64,000 nt of DNA from Cupriavidus sp. WGlv3 (GTDB lineage Bacteria > Pseudomonadota > Gammaproteobacteria > Burkholderiales > Burkholderiaceae): contig NZ_JALHRX010000013.1 in NCBI RefSeq assembly GCF_023952475.1, positions 101,741-165,740 on the forward strand, given 5' to 3'. Both the position numbers and the translations under genes were made by a program. Within the stretch, counting starts at the first letter, position 1; each line of letters opens with the position of its first letter. The notes under the pieces were generated by a model. That model did no database searches, was not told the DNA's origin, and saw only the letters and a list, made by a program, of their open reading frames with translations. This document shows, one piece after another, positions 28,601 through 39,228 of this stretch.

Positions 28601-29581
28601 GCGCCACCAGGCCAGGTTGTCGAGCGCGGTGCCCCACAGCACGGCCTTCTTGCCGCCGGCGTTCATGGCGACGTTGCCGCCGATGCACGAGGCGTCGATC
28701 GAGGTCGGGTCGACCGCGAACACCAGGCCGGCGCGGTCCGCAGCGTCAGCCACGCGGCGCGTCACCACGCCGGCGCCGGCGAAGATGGTCGCGACCTTGT
28801 GCGGCACGCCCGGCAGGTCGGTCTGCTCGACCGGCCCGAGCTGCTCCAGCTTCTCGGTATTGATCACCGCGCTCATCGGCGTCAGCGGTACGGCGCCGCC
28901 GGTGTAGCCGGTGCCGCCCCCGCGCGGGATGATGGTCAGGCCCAGCTCGAAGCAGCCCTTGACCAGGCCGGCGATCTCTTCCTCGGTGTCCGGGGTCAGC
29001 ACCACGAACGGGTATTCGACGCGCCAGTCGGTGGCGTCGGTCACGTGCGACACGCGCGACAGCCCGTCGAACTTGATGTTGTCCTTCTGCGTGACGCGGC
29101 CCAGCACGCGCTGCGCGCGCTTGCGCAGGTCGTAGGCGGCGGCGAATTCGTTCTTGAAGTCCTCGATCGCCTGCTTGGCGAAGGCGACCAGCTGCTCCAC
29201 GCGATGCGAACGGTCCTCGGCGGCGGGCTCGGCGTGCTCGGCACGGTCGGCGGCGCGGCGCTTCTCGATCTCGTTCAGGCGGTGGTGCAGCGCGCTCACC
29301 AGCATCTGGCGGCGCTTGGGATTTTCCAGCAGGTCGTCCTGCAGGTAGGGGTTGCGGCGTACCACCCAGATATCGCCCAGCACCTCGTACAGCATGCGGG
29401 CCGAGCGGCCGGTGCGGCGTTCGCTGCGCAGCTCGTCCAGGATGCGCCAGGCTTCCTCGCCGAGCAGCCGGATGACAATCTCGCGGTCCGAGAAGGACGT
29501 GTAGTTATAGGGAATTTCACGCAGGCGCGGCGGGGCGTCCTGCGCGGCGAGCTTGGCGTCGAGCACGAGTGGGGCGTTCAT
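25607..29581 (-). CDS. Large FAD/Fe-S oxidoreductase (D-lactate/glycolate dehydrogenase type fusion)
   Basis: 1324 residues combining modules normally on separate GlcD, GlcF or GlpC-like chains. Residues about 1-165 form a helical N-terminal extension (DUF3683-like). A p-cresol methylhydroxylase-type FAD domain follows with [20 protein letters not shown] near residue 225, then an FAD-oxidase C-terminal domain with [16 protein letters not shown] near 730. Two ferredoxin motifs come next, [11 protein letters not shown] near 853 and [14 protein letters not shown] near 914. Two CCG cluster-binding domains close the protein ([10 protein letters not shown] near 1100, [10 protein letters not shown] near 1225). 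It probably oxidises a 2-hydroxy acid and passes electrons to quinone through Fe-S clusters. The substrate is unknown. It is cotranscribed with the HIT gene. Confidence 0.9.
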   Translation of the reverse strand: MNAPLVLDAKLAAQDAPPRLREIPYNYTSFSDREIVIRLLGEEAWRILDELRSERRTGRSARMLYEVLGDIWVVRRNPYLQDDLLENPKRRQMLVSALHHRLNEIEKRRAADRAEHAEPAAEDRSHRVEQLVAFAKQAIEDFKNEFAAAYDLRKRAQRVLGRVTQKDNIKFDGLSRVSHVTDATDWRVEYPFVVLTPDTEEEIAGLVKGCFELGLTIIPRGGGTGYTGGAVPLTPMSAVINTEKLEQLGPVEQTDLPGVPHKVATIFAGAGVVTRRVADAADRAGLVFAVDPTSIDASCIGGNVAMNAGGKKAVLWGTALDNLAWWRMVDPEGNWLEITRLDHNLGKIHDVPVATFELKWSDGNRAPGDKVLRTETLAIEGRKFRKEGLGKDVTDKFLAGLPGVQKEGCDGIITSARWTLHRMPKHIRTVCLEFFGQARDAIPSIVEIKDYLDAETKKPGGAILAGLEHLDERYLRAVGYATKSKRNAFPKMVLIGDIVGDDEDAVARATSEVIRMANGKSGEGFIAVSPEARKKFWLDRSRTAAIAKHTNAFKINEDVVIPLNRMGEYTDGIERINIELSIKSKLQLVDTLEAFFARGNLPLGRSDDANEIPSAELLEDRVQHALTLLREIRARWGYLQGHLDTPLAQARASLIGHGLGLLGQEFEARLQQQPDATVFHLLQDRTIRVSWKTEIRAELRKIFNGGEFKPILDEAQKIHKQVLRGRVFVALHMHAGDGNVHTNIPVNSDDYDMLQDAHRAVARIMDLARSLDGVISGEHGIGITKLEFLTEEEIGDFRAYKQKVDPQGRFNKGKLLPGADLRNAYTPSFGLMGHESIIMQQSDIGAIAESVKDCLRCGKCKPVCATHVPRANLLYSPRNKILATSLLVEAFLYEEQTRRGISVKHWDEFSDVADHCTVCHKCVTPCPVKIDFGDVSMNMRNLLRKMGQKKFNPGTAASMFFLNATNPETINLTRKVMIDWGYKAQRLGNDVLKKIARKQTAHPPATVGKPPVREQVIHFINKKMPGNLPKKTARALLDIEDNEIVPIIRDPKATTPETEAVFYFPGCGSERLFSQVGLATQAMLWHVGVQTVLPPGYLCCGYPQRGNGQYDKAEKIVTDNRVLFHRVANTLNYLDIKTVVVSCGTCYDQLAGYEFDKIFPGCRIIDIHEYLLEKGVKLEGVTGTRYMYHDPCHTPIKTVDPTKLVNDLMGGNAGLGKIEKNERCCGESGTLAVTRPDISTQVRFRKEEEMTRGADKLRADGFTGDVKILTSCPSCLQGLSRYKEDASVQADYIVIEMAKHLLGENWMPEYVAKANAGGIERVLV

Positions 29582-29761
29582 GGGGGGACCGCTTCCTGCT
29601 GCGCACGGGGACAGTGCGCGAATCGTTCAGTAAAGGGCGATTGTACTGCAAGCCCTGCTTTCGCCGCACCGCAGCATGACGGAATCCTTGTCGGAACAAG
29701 GGATTAGCGCTGCCTGGCGAGCCAGATCCGCCGCAGAAACGGCGCCGGCGCCGCCTGGCGA

Positions 29762-30340
29762 TCAGAACCAGGCCTTCACGGTGTGCGCAATGTTCTGCCA
29801 GAAAGTGTCCGGGATCCACATCAGGCCGGCGGTCATGACGAGGTAGCGCAGGAACTTGCCGACCGCCATCCAGGCCAGGCTGGGCCAGAACGACAGGCGC
29901 AGCCAGCCCGCCAGAGTGCACAATGGATCACCAACGCCGGGCAGCCACGACAGCAGCAGCGTGGGCGGGCCCAGCCGGCGCATCCAGCGGAAATAACGCG
30001 CATCGAGCTTGGGCTTGGGGGGCTTGCGCGCGTGGGCGCGGTGCTCCAGGTGTTCGGCCTCGTGCTCGCGCGCGCGGCGCCGCTTGTGGTAGCGCACCAG
30101 CGCCAGCTTGGCGGCGTAGCCCAGCCACCAGTCGATCGCGCCGCCGACGGTATTGCCGGCGGTGGCCACCAGGATCGCCGGCCAGAACATCTGCGGATTG
30201 AGCTTGACGTAGCCGAACACGGCGGGCTCGGAGCCGAGCGGCAGCAAGGTGGCCGACACCAGGCTGACCACGAAGATCGCGGGCAGGCCTACCTTGGGCA
30301 AGGCAACGGTTTCGAACAGCCAGTCGAAGAAGGCTTCCAT
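29762..30340 (-). CDS. YqaA/DedA-family membrane protein
   Basis: 192-residue inner-membrane protein of the VTT/SNARE-associated type, subgroup YqaA. Visible are LPAIFVVSLVSATLLPLGSE near the N-terminus with the re-entrant GSEP motif, ATAGNTVGGAIDWWLGY, a basic cytoplasmic loop of about 35 residues (KRRRAREHEAEHLEHRAH), and SWLPGVGDPLCTLAGWLRL. DedA-type proteins are linked to lipid scrambling and proton-motive-force maintenance. It lies 180 bp upstream of the large oxidoreductase on the same strand, and I see no functional tie. Confidence 0.85.
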   Translation of the reverse strand: MEAFFDWLFETVALPKVGLPAIFVVSLVSATLLPLGSEPAVFGYVKLNPQMFWPAILVATAGNTVGGAIDWWLGYAAKLALVRYHKRRRAREHEAEHLEHRAHARKPPKPKLDARYFRWMRRLGPPTLLLSWLPGVGDPLCTLAGWLRLSFWPSLAWMAVGKFLRYLVMTAGLMWIPDTFWQNIAHTVKAWF

Positions 30341-30659
30341 GTAAGGGGACAGGGCCGGTGGCGCGGCTCATTCTAGCGGGCCGTGCCCCAAACGGGGCGC
30401 GGGCAAACCACATGGCACCTGTGCGGGATTTGTGATTAACTGTTAGAGCCTGTCGCGGCCAAACGTTCGCCGGCCGTGCCGATGCGCCGGCCGCAAGGTT
30501 CGCTGGCGCACCAACAGCAGTTGCAGCGGCAGCACCAATATCACGAATTAGCCGTCCTATAGCCGTCTTAAGCGGCAGTACCGCGTCGTGGCCAGTCCCG
30601 CGCTTTGCTTTGGGGATCTGGGTATTGGTCATGCGCGTCCACCCCACATGGAGACAAGC
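30341..30659. other. Divergent intergenic region before the molybdenum hydroxylase cluster
   Basis: 319 bp between the divergent yqaA-like and small-subunit genes. It must hold both promoters, but I find no convincing -35/-10 pair. A direct repeat TAGCCGTC occurs at 30549-30556 and 30560-30567, 11 bp apart, about 95 bp upstream of the small-subunit start. A short GCCCC-AAAC-GGGGC hairpin lies near 30390. No gene is supported; an in-frame extension of the small subunit begins at 30588 but lacks a ribosome site. Confidence 0.5.
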
Positions 30660-31148
30660 ATGGCGATTCCGATCCGCCTGACGGTCAACGGCAAGCCCGT
30701 TGACGCGCAGGTAGAACCCAACACCCTCCTGGTCCAGTTCCTGCGCGAACAGCTGCGCCTGACCGGCACCCACGTCGGCTGCGACACCGCGCAGTGCGGC
30801 GCCTGCACGGTCCACCTGGATGGCCGGGCGGTCAAGTCGTGCAACATCCTGGCGCTGCAGGCGGACGGCGCCACCGTGACCACCATCGAAGGACTGGCCG
30901 GGGACAAGGGTGGCAACGGCCTGCACCCGATGCAGGAGGCTTTCCGCGAATGCCACGGGCTGCAATGCGGCTTCTGCACGCCGGGCATGGTGATGAGCGC
31001 CACCGCACTGGTCCAGGAACATCCCGACGCCGACGCCGCCACCATCCGCAAGCACCTGGAAGGCAACCTGTGTCGCTGCACCGGCTACCACAACATCGTG
31101 CGCGCGGTGCAGCAGGGCCAGGCGGGCATGCAGTCCAGCGCTGAATAA
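30660..31148 (+). CDS. Molybdenum hydroxylase small (2Fe-2S) subunit, CoxS-like
   Basis: 162-residue electron-transfer subunit of a xanthine dehydrogenase/aerobic CO dehydrogenase-type enzyme. The plant-ferredoxin-like N-terminal domain binds the first cluster ([17 protein letters not shown], then SC about residues 42-61). The helical C-terminal domain binds the second ([12 protein letters not shown] near 101 and [11 protein letters not shown] near 138). The start at 30660 has a GGAG ribosome site 6 bases upstream; an ATG 12 bases earlier is less likely. It is first in a plus-strand cluster followed after 11 bp by the large subunit. Confidence 0.93.
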   Translation: MAIPIRLTVNGKPVDAQVEPNTLLVQFLREQLRLTGTHVGCDTAQCGACTVHLDGRAVKSCNILALQADGATVTTIEGLAGDKGGNGLHPMQEAFRECHGLQCGFCTPGMVMSATALVQEHPDADAATIRKHLEGNLCRCTGYHNIVRAVQQGQAGMQSSAE

Positions 31149-31159
31149 AGGAGGCCGCC

Positions 31160-33541
<2,382 letters not shown>

Positions 33542-33567
33542 GCCACCGCACCGCAAAGGAAACCGAC

Positions 33568-34368
33568 ATGTACGCATTCAACTTTGAACGCGCCGCGGAT
33601 GCCAAGGCGGCAGTGGCCAAGATCAAGGCCGATCCCGACGCCAAGTTCCTCGGCGGCGGCCAGAGCCTGCTGGCGGCGATGAAGCTGCGGCTGGCATCGC
33701 CGTCGACGCTGGTCGACGTGGCGCGCATCCCCGGCATGGCCGAGATCCGCGTCGAAGGCAAGGAGATCGTCATTGGCGCCGCGGCGCGCCATGCCGACGT
33801 GGAAGCCAACGCCGAGGTACGCCAGCGCATCCCGGCGCTGGCGGCGCTGGCCGGCGGCATCGGCGACCGCCAGGTGCGCGCGATGGGCACCATCGGCGGC
33901 GCGCTGGCCAATGACGATCCCGCTGCGGACTACCCGGCCGGCGTGCTGGGACTGGGCGCGACCGTGGTCACCGACCGCCGCAGCATCGCGGCCGACGACT
34001 TCTTCAAGGGCCTCTATGAGACCGCGCTGGAAGCCGACGAGCTGATCACCGCGGTACGCTTCCCGATACCGGACCAGGCCGCCTACGCCAAGTTTGCCAA
34101 CCCGGCGTCGCGTTTCGCGCTGGTCGGCGTGCTGGTGGCGCGCACCGGCAACGCGGTGCGCGTCGCAGTCACCGGCGCGGCGGACAGCGTGTTCCGGTGC
34201 CAGCCGCTGGAGCAGGCGCTGTCGGCAAACTTCACCGCGCAGGCGGCGCGCGGGGTGAAGGTCGATGCGGGCCGGCTGAACAGCGACCTGCATGGGTCGG
34301 CGGCGTACCGGGCGCATTTGATTCCGGTGCTGGCGGCCAGGGCGGTGGAGGTGGCGCTGAAGGGTTAG
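33568..34368 (+). CDS. Molybdenum hydroxylase FAD-binding subunit, CoxM-like
   Basis: 266-residue flavoprotein subunit that accepts electrons from the Fe-S subunit. FAD contacts are in FLGGGQSLLAAMKLRLASP (about residues 26-44) and GTIGGALANDDPAADYPA (about 108-125), followed by the CO dehydrogenase flavoprotein C-terminal domain. The length is a little short of the typical 285 residues. The start is MYAFNFERAADAK with an AAAGGA ribosome site upstream; a long in-frame extension overlaps the large-subunit gene and is not real. The order small-large-medium differs from the medium-small-large order of classical coxMSL. Confidence 0.9.
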   Translation: MYAFNFERAADAKAAVAKIKADPDAKFLGGGQSLLAAMKLRLASPSTLVDVARIPGMAEIRVEGKEIVIGAAARHADVEANAEVRQRIPALAALAGGIGDRQVRAMGTIGGALANDDPAADYPAGVLGLGATVVTDRRSIAADDFFKGLYETALEADELITAVRFPIPDQAAYAKFANPASRFALVGVLVARTGNAVRVAVTGAADSVFRCQPLEQALSANFTAQAARGVKVDAGRLNSDLHGSAAYRAHLIPVLAARAVEVALKG

Positions 34369-34395
34369 CGTTTCTCCATTGCCGCATGTTGTCTC

Positions 34396-34419
34396 CCCTC
34401 TCCCGCTCGCGGGAGAGGG
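34396..34419. repeat. REP-like palindrome, copy 1
   Basis: Inverted repeat with 11-base arms CCCTCTCCCGC / GCGGGAGAGGG around a 2-base loop, in the 97 bp gap between the FAD-subunit and MoxR genes. The same core recurs at 46138-46163. No T-run follows on either strand, so it is better called a dispersed palindromic repeat than a terminator. Confidence 0.7.
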
Positions 34420-34465
34420 AAGCAAAACGCTGGCGCGCGAGGCACGTCGGCAAACAAGAACGTCC

Positions 34466-35362
34466 ATGCTCCCCACCTCCATCGACGACACCCTCGCCCA
34501 GCTCGCACGCCAGCAATACTTCGCCGACCGCGAAACCGCCACGGTGCTCTACCTCGCGCTGCGCATGCAGCGCCCGCTGTTCCTCGAAGGCGAGCCGGGC
34601 GTCGGCAAGACCGCATTGGCGCAGGCGATGGCGGGCGTGCTCGGCACGCGGCTGCTGCGGTTGCAATGCTATGAAGGCCTCGACGCCGCCAGCGCGCTGT
34701 ATGAATGGGACTACCCGCGCCAGATCATGGCGCTGCGCCTGGCCGAGGCGCGCGGCGAGCGACCCGAGGCGCAATCGCTGTACCACGACGACTACCTGCT
34801 CAAGCGCCCGTTGCTGGAGGCGCTGCTGCCCGACCCCGCCGCGCCGGAAGTGCCGCGCGTGCTGCTGATCGACGAGATCGACCGCGCCGACGAGCCCTTT
34901 GAAGCGTTCCTGCTCGAAGTCCTGTCCGAATTCCAGGTCTCGATTCCGGAGATCGGCGTGATCCGCGCCGAGCGCCCGCCGCTGATCGTGATCACCTCCA
35001 ACCGCACGCGCGAAGTCCATGACGCGCTCAAGCGCCGCTGCCTGTACCAGTGGGTTGGCTATCCGGAGCGCGAGCGCGAGCTGCAGATCGTCGCGGCGCG
35101 GGCGCCCGAGGCCGCGGCCGCGCTGCAGGCGCAGGCGATCGATTTCGTGCACCGGCTGCGCGGCATCGACCTGTTCAAGGCGCCCGGCATCGCCGAGGCC
35201 ATCGACTGGTGCCGCGCGCTGGCCGCGCTGGGCACCACCGAACTCGATCCGCAATCCGTGCGCGATACGCTGGGCGTGCTGCTCAAGTACCAGGATGACC
35301 TGGCGCGCGTGGACGGTCCCACCGTGGCGGAACTGCTGGCGGGCGCCACGCCGGGAGGCTGA
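34466..35362 (+). CDS. MoxR-family AAA+ ATPase, CoxD-like
   Basis: 298-residue AAA+ ATPase. Walker A is GEPGVGKT near residue 39, Walker B is LLIDEIDRADEP near 134, and sensor 1 lies in VITSNRTREVHDALKRR near 175. In the CO dehydrogenase system of Oligotropha, CoxD with the VWA protein CoxE acts in maturing the metal centre. The same pairing is seen here: a CoxE homologue starts 3 bp after the stop. The start MLPTSIDDTLAQLAR is preferred over an upstream in-frame ATG that would overlap the REP-like palindrome. Confidence 0.9.
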   Translation: MLPTSIDDTLAQLARQQYFADRETATVLYLALRMQRPLFLEGEPGVGKTALAQAMAGVLGTRLLRLQCYEGLDAASALYEWDYPRQIMALRLAEARGERPEAQSLYHDDYLLKRPLLEALLPDPAAPEVPRVLLIDEIDRADEPFEAFLLEVLSEFQVSIPEIGVIRAERPPLIVITSNRTREVHDALKRRCLYQWVGYPERERELQIVAARAPEAAAALQAQAIDFVHRLRGIDLFKAPGIAEAIDWCRALAALGTTELDPQSVRDTLGVLLKYQDDLARVDGPTVAELLAGATPGG

Positions 35363-35365
35363 GCC

Positions 35366-36631
35366 GTGCCGATGCTGCACGCCGGCGCGCGCAGCGGCGG
35401 TCCGCCTGCCGGACTGCCGGTGCTGGCGCGCAACGTCACCCACTTCATGCGGCTGCTGCGCGATGGCGGCTTTGCGTTGTCACCGGCGCACGCGGTCGAC
35501 GCGCTGGCCGCGCTGCGCCTGGTCGATATCGGCCAGCGCGACGAGGTGCGCGCCGCGCTGGCGGCGCTGGTGCTGTCCGGCCCCGACCAGCGCCCGCTGT
35601 TCGACGCCGCCTTCGACCTGTTCTGGCGCGATCCCGACTGGGAAGGCAAGCTGCGCGCGCTGCTGCTGCCGCGCGTCGAGGCGGGCGCGCCGCCGCCGAA
35701 GCGCAGCAACCGGCTGGCCGATGCGCTGGCCGCGCGCCAGCCAGAAATGCCATTGCGCCCGGCGCAGACCGAGGCGGAACGCATCCACGTACCACTGACC
35801 TTCTCCGCCCAGGAACGCCTGGCGCAGCGCGATTTCGAGACCCTGACCGCGCAGGAATGGCGCGCGCTGCAGCACCTGGTGCGCACCCGCCGCACCCATC
35901 TGGCCCTGCAGCGCACGCGCCGGCTGCGCGCCGCCACCTGCGGCACCCACGCCGACCTGCGCGCCAGCGCGCGCCTGGCGGTGCGCCAGCACGGCGAGTG
36001 GCTGCGCTGGAAATTCCGCAAGCATGCCGAGCGCAAACCGCCGCTGGTGCTGCTGCTCGATATCTCCGGCTCGATGAGCCAGTACTCGCGCGCGGTGCTG
36101 TACTTCTGCCACGCACTGATGCAGTCGCGCGAGCGGCTGGCGGTGTTTCTGTTCGGCACCCGGCTGACCAACATCACCCGCTCGCTGCGCGAACGCGACC
36201 CGGACGAGGCCGTCGCGGTCATCACCGGCCAGGTGCGTGACTGGGCCGGCGGCACCCGCATCGGCGCGGCGCTGGCGAGCTTCAACCGCCACTGGGCGCG
36301 GCGCACGCTGTCCGGGCGCGCCACCGTGCTGCTGGTCACCGACGGCCTCGACCACGAGCAGATCGACCTACTCGGCGAGGAGATGGCGCGGCTGCGCCGC
36401 TTTGCCCACCGCATCGTCTGGCTCAACCCGCTGCTGCGCTACCCCGGCTTCACGCCGCAGGCGCGTGGCGTGCAGGCCATCCTGCCGCACGTCGACGCGC
36501 TGCGGCCGGCCCATAACCTGGACAGCCTGCTGGCGCTCGAGACGCTGCTGTCCGACCACGGCGGGCCGGCCCGGGCTGCCAGATCCGCCACTCCCGCCAC
36601 GCCCAACAAGGAAGCCCCGCCATGGAAATGA
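35366..36631 (+). CDS. VWA domain protein, CoxE-like
   Basis: 421 residues. The C-terminal half carries a von Willebrand A domain with the metal-ion-dependent adhesion motif LLDISGSMSQYSRA (about residues 230-243), the Thr/Asp parts VRDWAGGTRIGAAL and VTDGLDHE. The N-terminal half is helical and Arg-rich. CoxE-type proteins work with MoxR ATPases as insertion or remodelling complexes. The start is GTG (MPMLHAG): a GGGAGG ribosome site lies 7 bases before it, against 13 bases for the ATG two codons later. The gene begins 3 bp after moxR and overlaps coxG by 10 bp. Confidence 0.88.
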   Translation: MPMLHAGARSGGPPAGLPVLARNVTHFMRLLRDGGFALSPAHAVDALAALRLVDIGQRDEVRAALAALVLSGPDQRPLFDAAFDLFWRDPDWEGKLRALLLPRVEAGAPPPKRSNRLADALAARQPEMPLRPAQTEAERIHVPLTFSAQERLAQRDFETLTAQEWRALQHLVRTRRTHLALQRTRRLRAATCGTHADLRASARLAVRQHGEWLRWKFRKHAERKPPLVLLLDISGSMSQYSRAVLYFCHALMQSRERLAVFLFGTRLTNITRSLRERDPDEAVAVITGQVRDWAGGTRIGAALASFNRHWARRTLSGRATVLLVTDGLDHEQIDLLGEEMARLRRFAHRIVWLNPLLRYPGFTPQARGVQAILPHVDALRPAHNLDSLLALETLLSDHGGPARAARSATPATPNKEAPPWK

Positions 36632-37188
36632 ACCAGAGCCAGCGCCTGCCGGTCCCGCAGCAGGTGGCATGGGAAGCGCTCAACGATACCGAGCTGCTCA
36701 AGCAATGCATCCCCGGATGTGAGAGTATCGAGCCCGACGGCGACCACGCCTACCTGCTGGCCATGACGGCCGCGGTGGGCCCGGTCAAGGCGCGCTTCAA
36801 GGGTCGCATGGCGCTGGAAGACATCCAGGCGCCCGACAGCTACACCATCCGTTTCGACGGCCAGGGTGGCGCGGCGGGCTTCGGCAAGGGCAGCGCCCGG
36901 GTCCGGCTGGAACCAGACGGCGACGAAACTGTCCTGACCTATACCGTCAATGCCCAGGTGGGGGGCAAGATCGCCCAGATCGGCTCGCGGCTGGTGGACG
37001 CCGCGGCACGCAAGATGGCTGACACCTTCTTTGCGCGCTTCACCGAGGCCGTCACCCCTGACGCCACAGACAGCACGCCAGCGGCCGAGGGCGCCCCCGC
37101 CGCAGCCGCCGGCGATAACTCCGATAACGAACCGACAGAACAAGCGAAGCGGAAACGATCATGGACAGCGTGGATCTCGAAGTCCTGA
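36622..37188 (+). CDS. CoxG-family SRPBCC protein
   Basis: 188 residues. Residues 1-145 form a CO dehydrogenase subunit G (SRPBCC/START-like) domain (VPQQVAWEALNDTELLKQCI, IPGCESIEPDGD, and VGGKIAQIGSRLVDAAARKM). A disordered Ala/Pro/Asp-rich linker and a basic C-terminus KRKRSWTAWISKS follow. CoxG of Oligotropha helps recruit the dehydrogenase to the membrane, and the amphipathic basic tail fits that. It overlaps coxE by 10 bp and the next gene by 28 bp, so translation is coupled. Confidence 0.87.
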   Translation: MEMNQSQRLPVPQQVAWEALNDTELLKQCIPGCESIEPDGDHAYLLAMTAAVGPVKARFKGRMALEDIQAPDSYTIRFDGQGGAAGFGKGSARVRLEPDGDETVLTYTVNAQVGGKIAQIGSRLVDAAARKMADTFFARFTEAVTPDATDSTPAAEGAPAAAAGDNSDNEPTEQAKRKRSWTAWISKS

Positions 37189-38198
37189 AAAACAGCGTGC
37201 AGTGGCAGCAGCAAGGCCATCGCGTGCTGCTGGTGACGGTAGTGCGGACCTGGGGCTCGTCGCCCCGGCCCGAGGGTGCGATGCTGGCGGTGCGCGACGA
37301 CGGCCTGGTGGTGGGCTCGGTCTCGGGCGGCTGCATCGAGGACGACATCATCGACCGCGTGCGCCGGCAAGGCATTACGTCGGACCGTCCCGAAGCGATC
37401 AAGTACGGCATCAGCGCCGAGGAGGCGCACCGCTTTGGCCTGCCGTGCGGCGGCACCATCGAGCTGGTCGCCGAACCGCTCAAGCCGGCCAGCGGCATTG
37501 CCGAACTGCTCGATGCCGTGGAGAATGGCCGCCTGGTCGCGCGCACGCTGGACATGACCACGGGCGCGGCCACGCTGGGCCCGGCCAACGCTACCGACGG
37601 GCTGGCGTTCGACGGCAAGACCCTGCTGACCATCCACGGCCCGCGCTACCGCATGCTGGTGATCGGCGCCGGGCAGTTGTCCAAATACCTGTGCCAGATC
37701 GCCGTCGGCCTGGGCTTTCAGGTTACCGTGTGCGACCCGCGCGAGGAGTACACCGAGACCTGGGACATCCCCGGCGTCGCCATGGTGCGCACCATGCCGG
37801 ACGACACCGTCACCGACATGAAGCTGGACGAGCGCTGCGCGGTAATCGCGCTGACGCACGACCCGAAGCTGGACGACCTGGCGCTGATGGAGGCGCTGCG
37901 CACGCGCGCCTTCTATGTCGGCGCGCTCGGTTCACGCCGCAACAACCAGGCGCGCCGTGAACGGCTCAAGGAATTCGACCTGACCGAGCTGCAGCTGGCA
38001 CGGCTGCACGGCCCGGTGGGCATCTATATCGGCAGCCGCACGCCGCCGGAGATCGCGATCTCGATCCTGGCCGAGGTGATCGCGGCCAAGAACCATGTGT
38101 CGCTGCCCGACATCCTGCAGGTGGAAGGCGCCAAGGCCGCGCGCGAAATGGCTGCCAGCACCGGCAGCAGCTGCGACGTGGCGCCCGATCCTGCCTGA
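37161..38198 (+). CDS. XdhC/CoxI-family molybdenum enzyme maturation protein
   Basis: 345 residues. The XdhC N-terminal domain has RTWGSSPRPEGAMLAV (about residues 29-44) and VVGSVSGGCIEDDI. The C-terminal Rossmann domain has VIGAGQLSKYLCQIA near 172 and VGALGSRRNNQARRERL near 254. XdhC binds molybdenum cofactor and supplies its sulfurated form to hydroxylases before insertion. The overlap with coxG and adjacency to a MocA homologue fit a dedicated maturation module. In cox clusters the equivalent gene is coxF or coxI. Confidence 0.9.
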   Translation: MDSVDLEVLKNSVQWQQQGHRVLLVTVVRTWGSSPRPEGAMLAVRDDGLVVGSVSGGCIEDDIIDRVRRQGITSDRPEAIKYGISAEEAHRFGLPCGGTIELVAEPLKPASGIAELLDAVENGRLVARTLDMTTGAATLGPANATDGLAFDGKTLLTIHGPRYRMLVIGAGQLSKYLCQIAVGLGFQVTVCDPREEYTETWDIPGVAMVRTMPDDTVTDMKLDERCAVIALTHDPKLDDLALMEALRTRAFYVGALGSRRNNQARRERLKEFDLTELQLARLHGPVGIYIGSRTPPEIAISILAEVIAAKNHVSLPDILQVEGAKAAREMAASTGSSCDVAPDPA

Positions 38199-38216
38199 CC
38201 ACCCGCGAGTGCCGCC

Positions 38217-38822
38217 ATGACCGCCGCCCCCAACGCTCCCCTGCTCCGCACCGACCTGCCCACCGGCATCCTGCTGGCGGCGGGCTTCGGCCGCCGCTTC
38301 GATGCCGCCGGCCAGCGCAACAAGCTGCTGGAGGTGCTGCCCGGCGGGCGCTCCGTCGCCTGGCGCAGCGCCCGCACGCTGGCCGCGGCGCTGCCGGAGT
38401 CGATCGCCGTGATCCGCCCCGGCAATCCGGCGCTGGCGGAAGAACTGCGCCGCGGCGGCTGCCGCGTGCTGGAAGCGCCCGAGGCCGAAGCCGGCATGGG
38501 CGCGGCACTGCGCGCCGCCGTGGCGGCAACGCCGGAAGCGCGCGGCTGGGTGGTGGCGCTGGCCGACATGCCGTGGCTGCCGATGGAGCTGATCCGCGCG
38601 GTGGCGCTGACCATCACCACGCCCGACACCATCGCCGCGCCGTGGCGCAACGGGCAACGCGGCCATCCGGTGGGCTTTGGCGCGGCCTGGCGCGAGGCGC
38701 TGCTGGCGCTGGACGGCGACGAAGGCGCGCGCGCGCTGCTAAAGGACAAGCCGGTGACGCGGATCCTGACGGAGGACGAGGGCGCGTTCCGGGATATCGA
38801 TACGCCGGCGGATTTGCGCTGA
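38217..38822 (+). CDS. Molybdenum cofactor cytidylyltransferase-like protein (MocA family)
   Basis: 201-residue nucleotidyltransferase. The GT-A type signature GILLAAGFGRRFDAAGQRNK is at about residues 17-36, VVALADMPWLPMELI near 118, and the RGHPVGFGAAW segment near 143. MocA transfers CMP from CTP to molybdopterin, giving the cytosine dinucleotide cofactor that this hydroxylase family uses. As the last gene of the cluster, 18 bp after the XdhC homologue, it is well placed for that task. The next gene is convergent. Confidence 0.88.
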   Translation: MTAAPNAPLLRTDLPTGILLAAGFGRRFDAAGQRNKLLEVLPGGRSVAWRSARTLAAALPESIAVIRPGNPALAEELRRGGCRVLEAPEAEAGMGAALRAAVAATPEARGWVVALADMPWLPMELIRAVALTITTPDTIAAPWRNGQRGHPVGFGAAWREALLALDGDEGARALLKDKPVTRILTEDEGAFRDIDTPADLR

Positions 38823-38839
38823 GGCTGACGCAACCCGAC

Positions 38840-39196
38840 TCAGCCGCCGCCCTGCTGCGCCTCGGCCAGCTCTGTGGTCTTCACCGCCATGATGAAATCA
38901 TTGCGGTGCAAGCCCTTGATCTTCTTGGTACGCCACGACACCGTCGCATGTCCCCAGCCGAAGCTGATCTCGGGATGATGCCCCTGCGCCTCGGCCAGCT
39001 GGCCGACGCCGGTCACGAACGCCAGCGCCTGCGCGAAATTGCCGAAGCTGAAACGCCGCTCGAGCCGCGTCGCGCCATCGGCCAGTTCCCAGCCGGGCGC
39101 CTGCTGCAGCAGGGCCTCGGCCTCGTCGGGCGTCAGCGGTGGCACGCCGCCGCGGCAAGGCGTGCAGGATTGCGTTGCCAGGTTTTCTTCGCTCAT
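38840..39196 (-). CDS. Pterin-4a-carbinolamine dehydratase-like protein (PhhB/DCoH family)
   Basis: 118 residues of the PCD/DCoH family. The active-site part AEAQGHHPEISFGWGHATV is present with the His-His pair. In the published family motif another His or Trp follows ten residues after the aromatic; here that position is Lys, in SWRTKKIKGLHRND. The enzyme may thus be altered or inactive as a dehydratase. An N-terminal CTPC pair precedes the domain. No phenylalanine hydroxylase gene is near. The start is MSEENLATQ; a longer in-frame stretch overlaps the otsA gene. Confidence 0.85.
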   Translation of the reverse strand: MSEENLATQSCTPCRGGVPPLTPDEAEALLQQAPGWELADGATRLERRFSFGNFAQALAFVTGVGQLAEAQGHHPEISFGWGHATVSWRTKKIKGLHRNDFIMAVKTTELAEAQQGGG

Positions 39197-39228
39197 GGTC
39201 TTGCTCCCCGACCGCAACGCGCCCTGCC

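Noticed and set aside
25058..29707. Plus-strand open frame of about 1550 codons
   Set aside because: It lies exactly antisense to the FAD/Fe-S oxidoreductase, is Arg/His/Ala/Val-rich without any domain, and arises from third-position GC bias.
34396..34419. Terminator after the hydroxylase FAD subunit
   Set aside because: No T-run on either strand, and the same palindrome recurs at 46138, so a dispersed repeat is more likely.
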